A program made the position numbers and the translations under genes. Shown piece after piece: positions 46,663 through 56,135 of a stretch of DNA of 64,000 bases. A model generated the notes under the pieces. That model saw only the letters and a program-made list of their open reading frames with translations, was not told where the DNA came from and did not search any database. Numbering within the stretch: the first letter of the stretch is position 1; every line of letters starts with the position of its first letter. The DNA is from a virus: positions 1 through 64,000 of IMG/VR virus record IMGVR_UViG_3300043411_002463; one strand, given 5' to 3'.

Positions 46663-47585
46663 AAATAATTTATCCTTTTTCACCTATTATTTGGGAAAAA
46701 GATAAATATCTTAAGCCTCATATTATTCCAAAAGAATCTTATGAGGCTTTTGGTAATAATATTTATTTAATTAATTTTGGGACTTTGTCTCAAGTTTATT
46801 TCTCTTTATTCTTGTTTGAATTTTATAAGAAAAATTATCCTGACAAGAAGTTATTTTTTATTGGTAATCCAGAATATTATGAATTGGTTAGATGGCAAGG
46901 ATTGGCTAAAGTTGTAGAAGAACATAATTTTACGCCTGATGTTCTTAAAAGATATCCTTGCCCAATATTTCATGATTTAGATGGAAATATATTTTATAAT
47001 CCATTATATCAAATAAAATGTTTTACTGATGAACTCGGAATTCCAGTTAAAATGAACAAATCTAATTTAGAAATAACTATATTAAATAGTTTATGTATAG
47101 ATAATTACAATTCATATAAAACATCTTTTAGACTTTTCCCAGAACCAAAAGATTATGATGTTAGTTTTGATAATTGGTTAAATCTAAATAAGTATATCTT
47201 ACAGAAGGATCCTGTAATTTTGTTTTTACCAGAAAAACCAAATATCAATTACAATTATAAGTATATTTTAACATCATTAAGTACTTATAAGCATGTGGTG
47301 GTTCTTAAAACAGATTATAGTGACTTAAATTCAAAGTTTAGCATTAAATATAATCTTTTTAGATTAATATATTTGATGATTAATTATAAAAAAATAATAA
47401 CCAATAATTTTAGTTTATACTGGGTGTTTTTTTGTTTACAGAAACAGCCTCATACTTATTTGAAAGAAAATATCTTTCCAAAGAAAAGTGCTACGCAATT
47501 TTGCGAAAAATTTGATATAGATAAATCGCAATGTAATTTCGTAAATTACTTTCAATATCAAGATTGTATTAATTTTTATAGGTAA
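46659..47585 (+). CDS. unknown sugar-cassette protein, possible GT-B glycosyltransferase
   Basis: A 308-residue protein within the glycosyltransferase series, start overlapping the previous stop. A Rossmann-like pattern is suggested by INFGTLSQVYFSLFLFEFYK with LFFIGNPEYYELVRWQGLAK (residues about 37-84) and later by KDPVILFLPEKPN, KHVVVLKTD and KKIITNNFSLYWVFFCLQKQ. This is reminiscent of heptosyltransferase-like (GT9) enzymes but no decisive motif is seen. It is very Tyr-, Phe- and Asn-rich. Function is suggested by context only. Confidence 0.4.
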   Translation: MKIIYPFSPIIWEKDKYLKPHIIPKESYEAFGNNIYLINFGTLSQVYFSLFLFEFYKKNYPDKKLFFIGNPEYYELVRWQGLAKVVEEHNFTPDVLKRYPCPIFHDLDGNIFYNPLYQIKCFTDELGIPVKMNKSNLEITILNSLCIDNYNSYKTSFRLFPEPKDYDVSFDNWLNLNKYILQKDPVILFLPEKPNINYNYKYILTSLSTYKHVVVLKTDYSDLNSKFSIKYNLFRLIYLMINYKKIITNNFSLYWVFFCLQKQPHTYLKENIFPKKSATQFCEKFDIDKSQCNFVNYFQYQDCINFYR

Positions 47586-47590
47586 ATTTC

Positions 47591-48418
47591 ATGGATACTT
47601 TTTTTACAAGTCACCAATTGTCTGAAAACCCAGCAGAAGTGACTATAATGATGGTAACATTCAATAGATTAGATTTAACTAAAAAAACCATAGAATCTTT
47701 AAAAGAAAATACTAAAAACATTATTAACTTAGTAATTGTAGATAATAAATCTACTGATGAAACAGTTTTATATTTAGATTCTTTAGAAAAAGACAAAGAA
47801 TTACAAAAAATAGTTTTCAATTTAATTTTAATTAAAAATAAAGAAAATTTAGGAATTGCAACTGCCAGGAATCAAGCTTTATTTTATGCAATCAATAAGC
47901 TAGATACCAAATACTTATCCACAATTGATAATGATATTAATATTCCTGATGATTGGTTAAACAAATGCATGATAGCATTAGAAAACAATAAAATATATGG
48001 AATGATTGGTGTAAATTTTGAACCAGTTACTTATCCAATATTGTCTATAAATAAATGCAATATTCAATATAAAAGAGAAGGAAATTTGGGCACGGCTTGT
48101 ACTGTTTTTAGTAGAAGTTTGGCAAAAATGTTGGGTTATTTTAATAACAAAGATTATAGTCCTTTTTATGGTTTAGAAGATTCTGATTGGGGTTTTAGAG
48201 TTCGTGTTCTTGGAATGAAGCTTGGATATATTGTAGAGAATGGTGTTCATTTGGGTGAAGGGCAAGCAGATGTTGGTGAGTATCGAGAATTTAAAACAAA
48301 AGAACATGATACTCATAAAGAAAAATTCTTTAAAATCTGCAGGGAGTATTTATCAAAAACAAAACCATTATACATGTCGTTTTCTACAAACCTTATAAAA
48401 GATATAAATGCTATTTGA
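47591..48418 (+). CDS. glycosyltransferase, GT2 family
   Basis: A 275-residue GT-A enzyme. VTIMMVTFNRLDLTKKTIES and LVIVDNKSTDETVLYL form the donor site; STIDNDINIPDDW holds the metal-binding D-x-D; YGLEDSDWGFRVRVLGMKLG is the catalytic ED region. AGGT precedes the ATG. The next gene starts 11 bases before this stop. Confidence 0.85.
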   Translation: MDTFFTSHQLSENPAEVTIMMVTFNRLDLTKKTIESLKENTKNIINLVIVDNKSTDETVLYLDSLEKDKELQKIVFNLILIKNKENLGIATARNQALFYAINKLDTKYLSTIDNDINIPDDWLNKCMIALENNKIYGMIGVNFEPVTYPILSINKCNIQYKREGNLGTACTVFSRSLAKMLGYFNNKDYSPFYGLEDSDWGFRVRVLGMKLGYIVENGVHLGEGQADVGEYREFKTKEHDTHKEKFFKICREYLSKTKPLYMSFSTNLIKDINAI

Positions 48419-50513
48419 AGTAACCGATAATGATTTGAAATCTCTTGTTAAAGTAGTGGCAGCTACTAAATATTCTAATGGATTTGTGCTTGAAGCAAAA
48501 CAAGGGAAAATTGTTATTAATTCGTTCATTAATGGAAAGATAAATCTTTTCTTTAGAAGAATTTCAGGTAATGGTAAAGTTGTGATTAATGATTCTTGTT
48601 CTGCTAATCCAAAAGAGAAATCAATTATTTCAAAAATATCAGAATTATATTGTATTGATTGTAATGAAAATTCTACTTTGGAAATTCATAGAACACCTGA
48701 TAGTATTGGTGAGGTTTCTCTTTTTGGTTTATCTTTTGAAATGGATGATGAAGTGGCAAAAAATTGGAAAAATATAATAAAAAGATGTAAATCTTTTGGT
48801 GGTATTAAAATACTTAATAATAAATTAATTGCACTAGAAGGTGGCTATCTTGAACCAGCCAGCTCCATAGAACTAATTAAAACAACACCAAGCGATACAA
48901 CTAGCATAAGAGATAATAAATTATTTTTCAAATATAAATGTGAAATTAATGAGTTAGTTATAAATACGGAAAATGTACAAGAGCCTCTGTTTATAAACAG
49001 AGAACCTCCAACACCAATCATTTCTCCAAGCAAACCAATTGATGTTCCTGTTACTTATAATACAATCAATTCAATAAAGAATAATATAGAAGATATAAAA
49101 TCTTATAAAGATAAGGTTATTTATGATTCTCATTCTATTAATGGCATTAGTAGAAAAAATTTCGCAATGCTTAAAGATAAAACCGTTAAGTTTATTGAGT
49201 CAGGCAATCAATCTTATATAGGAATTAAGCCGGGCGGAAATTTTTGTTTAAATATTTCTGATTTAGAACCAAATCATTATTATTTAGTTGTGATTAACGG
49301 TAAAAAATTAAGTGGCAATGGTAAGATTAAAGTAGGATTTTCTTCAGCAGGAATTGTGCAAGACAATAAGTTATTAAACTTTGATTCAACACAAGCAGAC
49401 AGAAGTGCCGATTTAAAAATAGGTAATAAGTCTTATCCAGAAGAACAATTTAAGTTACATCTAATATCGCCATCAGATGCAACTGGCGAAGTCATAATTT
49501 CCAGAATTATGATAATAAGTTCTTTGTTGAATAAATTACCGCAGAATCAAAAGACAGCTGTAATTTCTAATAATTCATTATTTGGGTTTAAGTTTGATAT
49601 TCCTATTACAGAAAGTTCAAACTTTGATGATTCAATTAAAAATTCAAATAGAAAAGCCTCTTTGTTTTTTAAAGAAAATCTAGAAAAAATAGAATCATTG
49701 CCTTTTAATTTTTACCCTCAAACATTTAATTCTTCTCAATATGTTGCAAGTATTTTAAATCAAACTCATGATTCTAGAGTTATTGATTTTTATAATCAGT
49801 TTGAAGAATTTGATAAAGCCAGCCAATCAGATTTAGCATTTACTAAGCTTGGTGAGATTAAATCAAGTGATAGAATATTTTTAGAAGAATGGGCATCTAA
49901 TATTAATTTATCAGCTCATGATATTGACAAGCTATCCAATTGTAGAACTATAATTACACCAAGCATTAGAAATGCGTTTATTTTAAAACATTCACTTAAA
50001 GGTAAAAATATTGGAATTAGAGTTGGTGAGAAATTAAGATTTATTCCAAGAAATATTCAATTTAATCCTAAAAAGTATTGGGTTTACATTGAAAAACATC
50101 CAGCATTTACTTCCAAAATAGTTAAAATGTGGGATGAAAGTTTACCACCACTGTATATTGTTGGAAGTAATATAAATGTCCCAAGATTCATTAATAAGTT
50201 TTCAGAACATGAATCATATTTTAATTTAGTATCTTTGTTAGCTAATAGTAGTGGCTATTTAGATTTTAATTCTTGTTTACAATATAAGTCTTCTTGGATT
50301 GATTTGGCTTTGAATTTAGGATGTAGTGTTGTTACTAATAATTGCAATTATGTTGATAAGGCTAAGATTTTAAATATAACCACAAATGATGAGATAAACA
50401 AATCATTAATTGTATCAGATTTAATAAATCCAATTAAAAAAGATGTCAATTGGAATTATAATTTAAAAGTTATAGAAAATATTAAAAAAATAATTGGAGA
50501 TTTGAATGATTAA
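48408..50513 (+). CDS. large sugar-cassette protein, beta-rich N-terminus and GT-like C-terminus
   Basis: A 701-residue protein with no clear family. Residues about 1-130 and again about 235-370 look like beta-sandwich modules (FVLEAKQGKIVINSFINGKI; VKFIESGNQSYIGIKPGGNF), possibly carbohydrate-binding repeats of one another. The last 180 residues (KYWVYIEKHPAFTSKIVKMW, SLLANSSGYLDFNSCLQYKS, then LALNLGCSVVTNN) resemble the C-lobe of GT-B glycosyltransferases, where a sugar-nucleotide site ends in A...G..V. It overlaps its upstream neighbour by 11 bases and its downstream one by 8. A two-module transferase is my best reading, held loosely. Confidence 0.4.
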   Translation: MLFEVTDNDLKSLVKVVAATKYSNGFVLEAKQGKIVINSFINGKINLFFRRISGNGKVVINDSCSANPKEKSIISKISELYCIDCNENSTLEIHRTPDSIGEVSLFGLSFEMDDEVAKNWKNIIKRCKSFGGIKILNNKLIALEGGYLEPASSIELIKTTPSDTTSIRDNKLFFKYKCEINELVINTENVQEPLFINREPPTPIISPSKPIDVPVTYNTINSIKNNIEDIKSYKDKVIYDSHSINGISRKNFAMLKDKTVKFIESGNQSYIGIKPGGNFCLNISDLEPNHYYLVVINGKKLSGNGKIKVGFSSAGIVQDNKLLNFDSTQADRSADLKIGNKSYPEEQFKLHLISPSDATGEVIISRIMIISSLLNKLPQNQKTAVISNNSLFGFKFDIPITESSNFDDSIKNSNRKASLFFKENLEKIESLPFNFYPQTFNSSQYVASILNQTHDSRVIDFYNQFEEFDKASQSDLAFTKLGEIKSSDRIFLEEWASNINLSAHDIDKLSNCRTIITPSIRNAFILKHSLKGKNIGIRVGEKLRFIPRNIQFNPKKYWVYIEKHPAFTSKIVKMWDESLPPLYIVGSNINVPRFINKFSEHESYFNLVSLLANSSGYLDFNSCLQYKSSWIDLALNLGCSVVTNNCNYVDKAKILNITTNDEINKSLIVSDLINPIKKDVNWNYNLKVIENIKKIIGDLND

Positions 50514-51483
50514 AGTTTTATATTTGCCTTTAAATGCAGGAAATCCACAAACAGGAATGTATGATGCTTTTAATTCAATTCCAAATATTAACTTAAGTAT
50601 TTTTGATTATTATGGATTATTTGAATCAAAAAGAAATAAGAATTTTGTTAATGAATCTTTTATTAAAGCAGTTAAAGAATTTCAACCAGATTTAGTTCAC
50701 ATGCAGTTACAGATGACAGATATTATTGAACCATCTGCTATTATGGAAGCTCGCAAACAAGTTAATAAGAATGTTATTTTTACCAACTGGTCTGGAGATG
50801 TAAGAAACACAGCTTCAGCTGAAATATTAAAGATTGCTCCGGCGGTAGATTTTACTTTCATTTCATCTGTTGGACAAATTCCATTATACCAGCAAGCAGG
50901 CTGTCAAAATGTTAGATATTGGCAAATAGGATATGATCCAAAAATATTCTTTCCCAAAAATCAAAGCAATTTCACTTATGATCTTGTGTTTGCAGGAAAT
51001 GCATATCCTCCAGGGTTATTTGTTGATACTCAAAAACGTTATGATTTAATAGTAAAATTAAAATCTTATTTTGGTGATAGATTTGGAGTGTTTGGGTCTG
51101 GATATAGACCAGACCTCAAAGCCAAGCCAATTTCAGGCTCAGAAGTTAATAATGTCTACAATTCATCTTTATCTATTTTTAGTATGAGTAATTACAATGA
51201 TATTTCTCATTATTTTTCAGATAGATTATTGACTTGTTTGGCTTCGGGTCGACCAACAATTTCTTATAACTTTCCAGATTATCAAAGTTATTTTTCAAAC
51301 AATTGTGATATAATAATGGCATCTACTTTTGAAGAAATTGTTTCAATGGTAGAGTGGTGCAAATCAAACATGGACCAAGCAAATAGAATTGGACAGGCTG
51401 GAGCTAAAAAAGTTCAAAGCCAACATACATACAAGTCTAGAGTAATAGAGTTATTAAGACTATTAGGATTTTCACATGATTAA
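50506..51483 (+). CDS. glycosyltransferase, CgeB-like (GT-B)
   Basis: A 325-residue protein with N-lobe IKVLYLPLNAGNPQTGMYDA and FQPDLVHMQL, and a C-lobe typical of CgeB-like transferases: FTYDLVFAGNAYPP, RFGVFGSGYRP, SLSIFSMSNYNDISHYFSDR and LLTCLASGRPTISYNFPD. GGAG precedes the ATG inside the previous gene. CgeB relatives act in spore-coat or surface glycan assembly; the sugar is unknown. Confidence 0.75.
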   Translation: MIKVLYLPLNAGNPQTGMYDAFNSIPNINLSIFDYYGLFESKRNKNFVNESFIKAVKEFQPDLVHMQLQMTDIIEPSAIMEARKQVNKNVIFTNWSGDVRNTASAEILKIAPAVDFTFISSVGQIPLYQQAGCQNVRYWQIGYDPKIFFPKNQSNFTYDLVFAGNAYPPGLFVDTQKRYDLIVKLKSYFGDRFGVFGSGYRPDLKAKPISGSEVNNVYNSSLSIFSMSNYNDISHYFSDRLLTCLASGRPTISYNFPDYQSYFSNNCDIIMASTFEEIVSMVEWCKSNMDQANRIGQAGAKKVQSQHTYKSRVIELLRLLGFSHD

Positions 51484-52054
51484 TTTAATTACTTCATATT
51501 ATAAAGATTCAAACCAAGACAGAAGAAAAGAAATAGATTATTGTTTTTATAAAAACTCAATATTATCTAATGTTAACTTTATTGTTTTAGAATCTCAAAC
51601 AAGAGTTAAGTTTTGTGAATATTTTGACTATCTGAATAAAATAACAAATCCAGATGATGTTAATATTGTTTGCAATTCTGATGTTTATTTTGAATCCGAA
51701 ATTTTACTATCTGAAAAAATTAAAGATGATCAAGCCTTTGCATTATCAAGATGGGATTTGCAAAATGATGGTACTTTGAAGTTTTTTGATCGACCAGATA
51801 GTCAAGATGCTTGGGTCTTTAGGGGTAAGATTAGAAATGTTTATTCTGATTTTTATATGGGCTATAGGGGTTGTGATAATCGTTTGGCTTATGAGCTAGC
51901 CCAAGGTGGCTATAGTGTATTTAATCCTTCAAAAACATTAAAATCAATTCATGTACACACTTCTAATGTTAGAAACTATACATATAATGATAAATTAGTT
52001 GTACCAGGACCATACAAATCAATTGATACAAGATATCTTGAAGAAGTACCATGA
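51476..52054 (+). CDS. small GT-A-type glycosyltransferase
   Basis: A 192-residue protein. VNIVCNSDVYFE is a D-x-D-like site and FALSRWDL, SQDAWVFRG, FYMGYRGCDNRLAYELAQGG and KSIHVHTSNVRNY are conserved stretches that I recognise from small transferase-like proteins in phage and marine bacterial glycan clusters. It is short for a full enzyme and may pair with a neighbour. Start and stop are both ATGA overlaps. Confidence 0.55.
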   Translation: MINLITSYYKDSNQDRRKEIDYCFYKNSILSNVNFIVLESQTRVKFCEYFDYLNKITNPDDVNIVCNSDVYFESEILLSEKIKDDQAFALSRWDLQNDGTLKFFDRPDSQDAWVFRGKIRNVYSDFYMGYRGCDNRLAYELAQGGYSVFNPSKTLKSIHVHTSNVRNYTYNDKLVVPGPYKSIDTRYLEEVP

Positions 52055-52962
52055 ATATTATATTTTATAATCATTTCCATAATGGAGATATTCATTTATC
52101 TAGAACTTTTATTGAGAAAATTTCTTATTATCTATTGAATAATAGGTTACACTCAAATTTTTTCTATTCTCATAGAAATTCTCAGAAATTATTAAGAGAT
52201 TTAACACCGCTTGTATCTTCTGATAATATTTTTTTTAAAATAGCTCATCAATATAAATTATTTGAAGATAAAGATAATGCGTATTTTATTAATACTTGGT
52301 ATGCTTCAAATTACAATAAGTATATGAATAATTATGGAATTACATTTGATACTTTATATGATTTATTTGATGATTTAACGAAAACATTGTGGAAATTTTC
52401 ATTGGCTGATGTTGATTCTAACCCTGTTAATTTTTTCCCTAAGATTAATTATGATAGATTTGAAATTAATAGTGCTAAGCAATTTTTAAGTAATATTAAA
52501 CAAAAAAAAGTTTTTATTCAAAACGGATTGGCATTATCAGGACAAAGTAATAACTTTAATTTCACCAATATAATTGCAAATTTATCTAAAAAATTCCCAG
52601 ATCTATATTTTGTAATCTCTGACAATGATAGTAATTTACCATTTTTATATAATGCCGAATTTAGTTCTAAAATAATTAATATAAAAGATAATGATTTAAA
52701 TGAAAATGCATATATTTCATCTATGTGTGATGTGATAATTGGTAGGGCTAGTGGAAGCTTTACATTTGCATTTAATCAAGATAATTTGTTTAATAGAGAA
52801 ACTCAATATATTTGTTTTAGTAATCTAATTCCTAAAAAACAATTTTGGTTAGGTGATAAATTCCATGATATAATTGATTATAAGGCTAAAATATTAAATA
52901 GCAATACGGCATCAGAAATAGAAGCTGAGCAAATTATTACTAAAGTTTTGGAGAAATTATGA
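52051..52962 (+). CDS. unknown sugar-cassette protein, probable GT-B glycosyltransferase
   Basis: A 303-residue protein beginning MNIIFYNHFHNGDIHLSRTF, a start seen in glycosyltransferase-like proteins that act in a GT-B fold. Later KKVFIQNGLALSGQSNNFNF and the paired YFVISDND and ISSMCDVIIGRASGSFTFAF suggest a C-lobe donor site similar to heptosyl- or fucosyltransferase-type enzymes. No catalytic residue is certain. It is chained by ATGA overlap on both sides, next to the N-acyltransferase. Confidence 0.45.
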   Translation: MNIIFYNHFHNGDIHLSRTFIEKISYYLLNNRLHSNFFYSHRNSQKLLRDLTPLVSSDNIFFKIAHQYKLFEDKDNAYFINTWYASNYNKYMNNYGITFDTLYDLFDDLTKTLWKFSLADVDSNPVNFFPKINYDRFEINSAKQFLSNIKQKKVFIQNGLALSGQSNNFNFTNIIANLSKKFPDLYFVISDNDSNLPFLYNAEFSSKIINIKDNDLNENAYISSMCDVIIGRASGSFTFAFNQDNLFNRETQYICFSNLIPKKQFWLGDKFHDIIDYKAKILNSNTASEIEAEQIITKVLEKL

Positions 52963-53579
52963 AGTTATGTATTTTTGGAGCTGGTGGATTTGCTAAAGAA
53001 GTTGCTTGGTTAGCTAATGAGTGTGGTTTTGATGTAGCTGCCTTTATAGATGTTAAAGAAAAAGAAGATGTATTAGGAATACCAGTCTATACCATTAATT
53101 ATTTTGATCCACAAATGCATTCAGCAGTGATAGCCGTTGGGTCACCAGATTTGAGAAAAAAAATAGTTAAAAATTTAAGTAATACTAATACTAAATTTAC
53201 TACATTAATTCATCCATCTGTTCATGTAGGATTATATTCTATTATTGGAAGAGGTTCAGTTATTTGTGCAAATAGTATTATTACCTGTAATGTTAATTTG
53301 GGTAATTTTTCTCAAATTAATTTAGCAACTACTATTGGACATGATGTAACTACTGGAGATTTTTTTACAACAGCACCACAAGTTGCAATCTCAGGTGGTT
53401 GTAATATAGGTTCGGAGGTATACTTTGGAACACATGCTTGTGCCTTAGAAAATTTAAATATATGTAGTAGAGTTATTGTAGGTGCATCTGCCACTATTAC
53501 TAAAGATTTAGTTTCTGCAGGTACTTACGTTGGTACTCCTGCTAAATTAATGTTGCCATCTCCTGCTTTAGAAACATGA
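52959..53579 (+). CDS. sugar N/O-acyltransferase, NeuD/PglD type
   Basis: A 206-residue acetyltransferase. The N-terminus is the nucleotide-sugar binding Rossmann piece (KLCIFGAGGFAKEVAWLANE, then VAAFID and AVIAVGSPDLRKKI). The C-terminal 110 residues are a left-handed hexapeptide helix (IIGRGSVICANSIITCNVNL, then IGHDVTTGDFFTTAP, ISGGCNIGSEVYFG) ending in GTPAKL, typical of PglD, NeuD and PerB enzymes. Such proteins transfer an acetyl group from acetyl-CoA to the amino sugar made by a DegT-type aminotransferase, like the one 1.4 kb downstream. His near residue 127 (TIGHDVT) is the likely base. Confidence 0.85.
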   Translation: MKLCIFGAGGFAKEVAWLANECGFDVAAFIDVKEKEDVLGIPVYTINYFDPQMHSAVIAVGSPDLRKKIVKNLSNTNTKFTTLIHPSVHVGLYSIIGRGSVICANSIITCNVNLGNFSQINLATTIGHDVTTGDFFTTAPQVAISGGCNIGSEVYFGTHACALENLNICSRVIVGASATITKDLVSAGTYVGTPAKLMLPSPALET

Positions 53580-54433
53580 ACTTTAGCTTTAATCAAGATA
53601 GAAGAGATAAAGTTTTAGGGTATGGTCAATATAAGATTGACAAGGAGACGGTTTGTTTTTTACCATTTAGGGGCGAGTTTGGGTGGTATCTAATGAACTT
53701 TGTGAAAAGAGTTCATGGATTTAATCATTCTAATAAGTGGGTCTTTTGTAAACCTGGACATGAAGTATTGTTTCCTAGTGCAACTAAATTCTTTTATGAT
53801 TGGTCAGATGTTCCAGATGATAAAAAGGCAGGCGTAGTAGTTACTAAAGATGAAGATTGGTTAAAATTTAAAATATTAACTGACTTTAATCTTTCTACAG
53901 ACCAAATTCATTTTTGTTCTCCTTTAGAAACTTCATGGGAAGAAAAACTTTCTCTTGCTGAGTTTGCTCCAGAGTTAAATAATAGATTTGATAATAATTT
54001 AAAGGTTGATATTGTCTTAACTCCAAGACATAGAAAAGTAGATCCATTAAGGAATTGGAAACCAGAAATTTGGCAAGCTCTTATTTATAGATTAAAAGAT
54101 TTAGGTTATTCAGTTGGAATATGTGGAGCTAAAGATTCTACCTTTCCACTTTTAGGAGCTGATTATTATTCATATGATTATGTTAATGTTGATTCTGATG
54201 TAGAATTAATGAAAAAATCTAAGTTGGTTATAACTTGTGAATCTGGTCTTTTATATTTATCATTTTTATGCAAATCTCCAACAATTTGTTTAGGTTTATG
54301 GCATGGAGATTTGGGCTCTATATTGCATAGACCTAAAAATGTATTTTTTAAAGAATGTCGTGAAGGTTGGGAAAATCCTGAAATTTTGGTTCAAGAAATT
54401 ATAGGGTACATGACACACTCCTATGATATATAA
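53576..54433 (+). CDS. probable glycosyltransferase, GT9/heptosyltransferase-like
   Basis: A 285-residue protein. VDIVLTPRHRKVDPLRNWKP, with WQALIYRLKDLGYSVGICGA and MKKSKLVITCESGLLYLSFL, follows the GT9 pattern (phosphate-holding loop, then W..L...L...G..V...G, then SG..H.A/L). The N-half contains LPFRGEFGWYLMNFVKRVHG, which resembles the GE.GW start of related surface-glycan proteins. Donor and acceptor are unknown. This closes the run of transferase genes before two small ORFs. Confidence 0.6.
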   Translation: MNFSFNQDRRDKVLGYGQYKIDKETVCFLPFRGEFGWYLMNFVKRVHGFNHSNKWVFCKPGHEVLFPSATKFFYDWSDVPDDKKAGVVVTKDEDWLKFKILTDFNLSTDQIHFCSPLETSWEEKLSLAEFAPELNNRFDNNLKVDIVLTPRHRKVDPLRNWKPEIWQALIYRLKDLGYSVGICGAKDSTFPLLGADYYSYDYVNVDSDVELMKKSKLVITCESGLLYLSFLCKSPTICLGLWHGDLGSILHRPKNVFFKECREGWENPEILVQEIIGYMTHSYDI

Positions 54434-54439
54434 TGAGGC

Positions 54440-54733
54440 ATGAGTACTTTAGCAGAATTAATAGATAAATTAATAACAACAGATACAAAACTATATGATG
54501 TCCAATCTAATCTTTATGAGATTAGAAAAATGACTTTTGAAGAATTCAAAGAAGCATATTCATCAGATGAACAGATGATGAAGCTTTATACAACCTTTAA
54601 AAAGGCGTGTGACTTGAATGTTACCCGAAATCAATATATGTTTGCAATTGATAAACAATTAGAATCAATTATCGATGAGCGTATTGCTGGTAAAAAAGAA
54701 GGTCATTCTTTCGACCCTCATAAAATTTATTAA
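54440..54733 (+). CDS. small helical protein, unknown
   Basis: A 97-residue, charged, mostly helical protein (TLAELIDKLITTDTKLYDVQ; a Tyr/Met-rich middle; RIAGKKEGHSFDPHKIY end). GAGG lies close to the ATG. No family is recognised. It overlaps the next start by one base (TAATG). Its place between sugar-transfer genes does not reveal a role. Confidence 0.55.
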   Translation: MSTLAELIDKLITTDTKLYDVQSNLYEIRKMTFEEFKEAYSSDEQMMKLYTTFKKACDLNVTRNQYMFAIDKQLESIIDERIAGKKEGHSFDPHKIY

Positions 54734-54963
54734 TGAACCACTTGTACAATAAGTTTAATTTCAATTCCTTTTTTAATGGAATTTCTGGTTTTTTATTTAT
54801 AGATGAAAAGCCAGTTCTGATTTATTGGGAAAAAGAATTGGAAATTTATGTCATTGAAGGCAAAAATATAATACATGTTAGCTCGATAGCTGATTATGAA
54901 ATGTCTAGGATTGAAGAGCAGGTTATAAGTGAATTTAGAAACAAATATTATAAGCTACAATGA
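54733..54963 (+). CDS. small beta-rich protein, unknown
   Basis: A 76-residue protein with aromatic, strand-forming sequence (GFLFIDEKPVLIYWEKELEI, IIHVSSIADYEMS). No motif is recognised. It begins on the last base of the previous stop and overlaps the aminotransferase start, so it is translated as part of the chain. Probably real because both junctions are tight, but unassigned. Confidence 0.5.
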   Translation: MNHLYNKFNFNSFFNGISGFLFIDEKPVLIYWEKELEIYVIEGKNIIHVSSIADYEMSRIEEQVISEFRNKYYKLQ

Positions 54964-56135
54964 TACCAGTATATAAACCATCTTTAAATAAAGAAGAAAT
55001 AAAAGAATATTTAAGTCAAGTTATTGACAGTACTTGGTTAACCTATGCTGGTGATTTTTTCAAGATTACATCTGAGAAATTAAAAAAAGTATTAGATGTT
55101 AAGCACGTATTATTATGTAATAATGGAAGTAGTGCCACTCATTTAGTAGCATTAGCTTTAAAGTTTAAGCATCCGGAAATTACAGACATTATTATTCCCA
55201 ATAATGTTTACATTGCAGCAATTAATGCATTTATTCAAGATGGAAATTATATTTGTCATTCTGTTGATGCTGATATTAATACCTGGAATTATTCTTTACA
55301 AGAGTTAGATTATCAATACAATAAAATTTCCAATAATGGACTTAAAAAAGTTGCTATTTTAATAGTTCATAATATTGGAAACATAATTAATGTTCCTAAG
55401 CTTCAAAGAAAATATCCCAATGCAGTCTTTGTTGTAGATAACTGTGAGGGATTTACTGGATCTCATGAAGGAATTAATAGTGCATCTATTGGATTGGCTA
55501 GTAGTATTTCTGGATTTGGAAATAAAACCATAACTAGTGGTGAGTTTGGAGTTTTTTGTACCAATGATACAGAAGTATATCATTATATAAAGTGTATTTG
55601 GGGGCAGGGGATGGCGTTATCTAGTTTGCCACTAGATGATAATGGACAAGAAATACAGAGTCTATCATTCTTATTAGGCAAGAGGTATCAACATCCAGTT
55701 TTGGGTTTTAATTATAGAGCAACTAATTTACAAGCTGCAGTAATAGCTTCGCAATTAAATAGCCTAGATGAGATTTTATCTAAGAAAAAAAGATTATTTG
55801 GTTTATATAGAAGATATTGTAGAAATTTAGAAAATATTTTGCCTCAAAAAATAGAAGAAGATACTGTTCATTCTCATTGGATGTTTGGTGTTAGAATTTT
55901 GGGGAAAAAATATAAAGAAATAGAAAAAATATTTTTAAATAATGGAGTAGAGTGTCGGCAAATGTTTTTCCCACTATCTAGTTCTTTTACTAAAGATAGA
56001 AAAGATGTATTGCTTTGGAAAGAAACCGTTGCTCAAACTTTAAATGAAGAATGTGTTATTCTCCCAAGTTTTCCTGATATAGCAGATGAAGAGATTTTTC
56101 AAGTAATAAAATGTTTAATTGAAGTAAATGGATAA
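54960..56135 (+). CDS. DegT/DnrJ/EryC1/StrS aminotransferase, GDP-perosamine synthase-like
   Basis: A 391-residue PLP enzyme that would convert a nucleotide 4-keto-6-deoxy sugar to its 4-amino form using glutamate. Signature residues: GSSATHLVALAL (cofactor phosphate), VVDNCEGFTGSHEG (D and substrate contact), SGFGNKTITSGEFG with Lys189 as the PLP lysine, and HPVLGFNYRATNLQAAVIAS. The GNKTITSGE and GFNYR(M/A)TN pairs are those of perosamine synthases (PerA/RfbE). GDP-mannose 4,6-dehydratase, which makes the needed substrate, is encoded at 58,013, and a matching N-acyltransferase at 52,959. Use of a dTDP-keto sugar from the RmlB homologue is the alternative. Confidence 0.85.
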   Translation: MIPVYKPSLNKEEIKEYLSQVIDSTWLTYAGDFFKITSEKLKKVLDVKHVLLCNNGSSATHLVALALKFKHPEITDIIIPNNVYIAAINAFIQDGNYICHSVDADINTWNYSLQELDYQYNKISNNGLKKVAILIVHNIGNIINVPKLQRKYPNAVFVVDNCEGFTGSHEGINSASIGLASSISGFGNKTITSGEFGVFCTNDTEVYHYIKCIWGQGMALSSLPLDDNGQEIQSLSFLLGKRYQHPVLGFNYRATNLQAAVIASQLNSLDEILSKKKRLFGLYRRYCRNLENILPQKIEEDTVHSHWMFGVRILGKKYKEIEKIFLNNGVECRQMFFPLSSSFTKDRKDVLLWKETVAQTLNEECVILPSFPDIADEEIFQVIKCLIEVNG

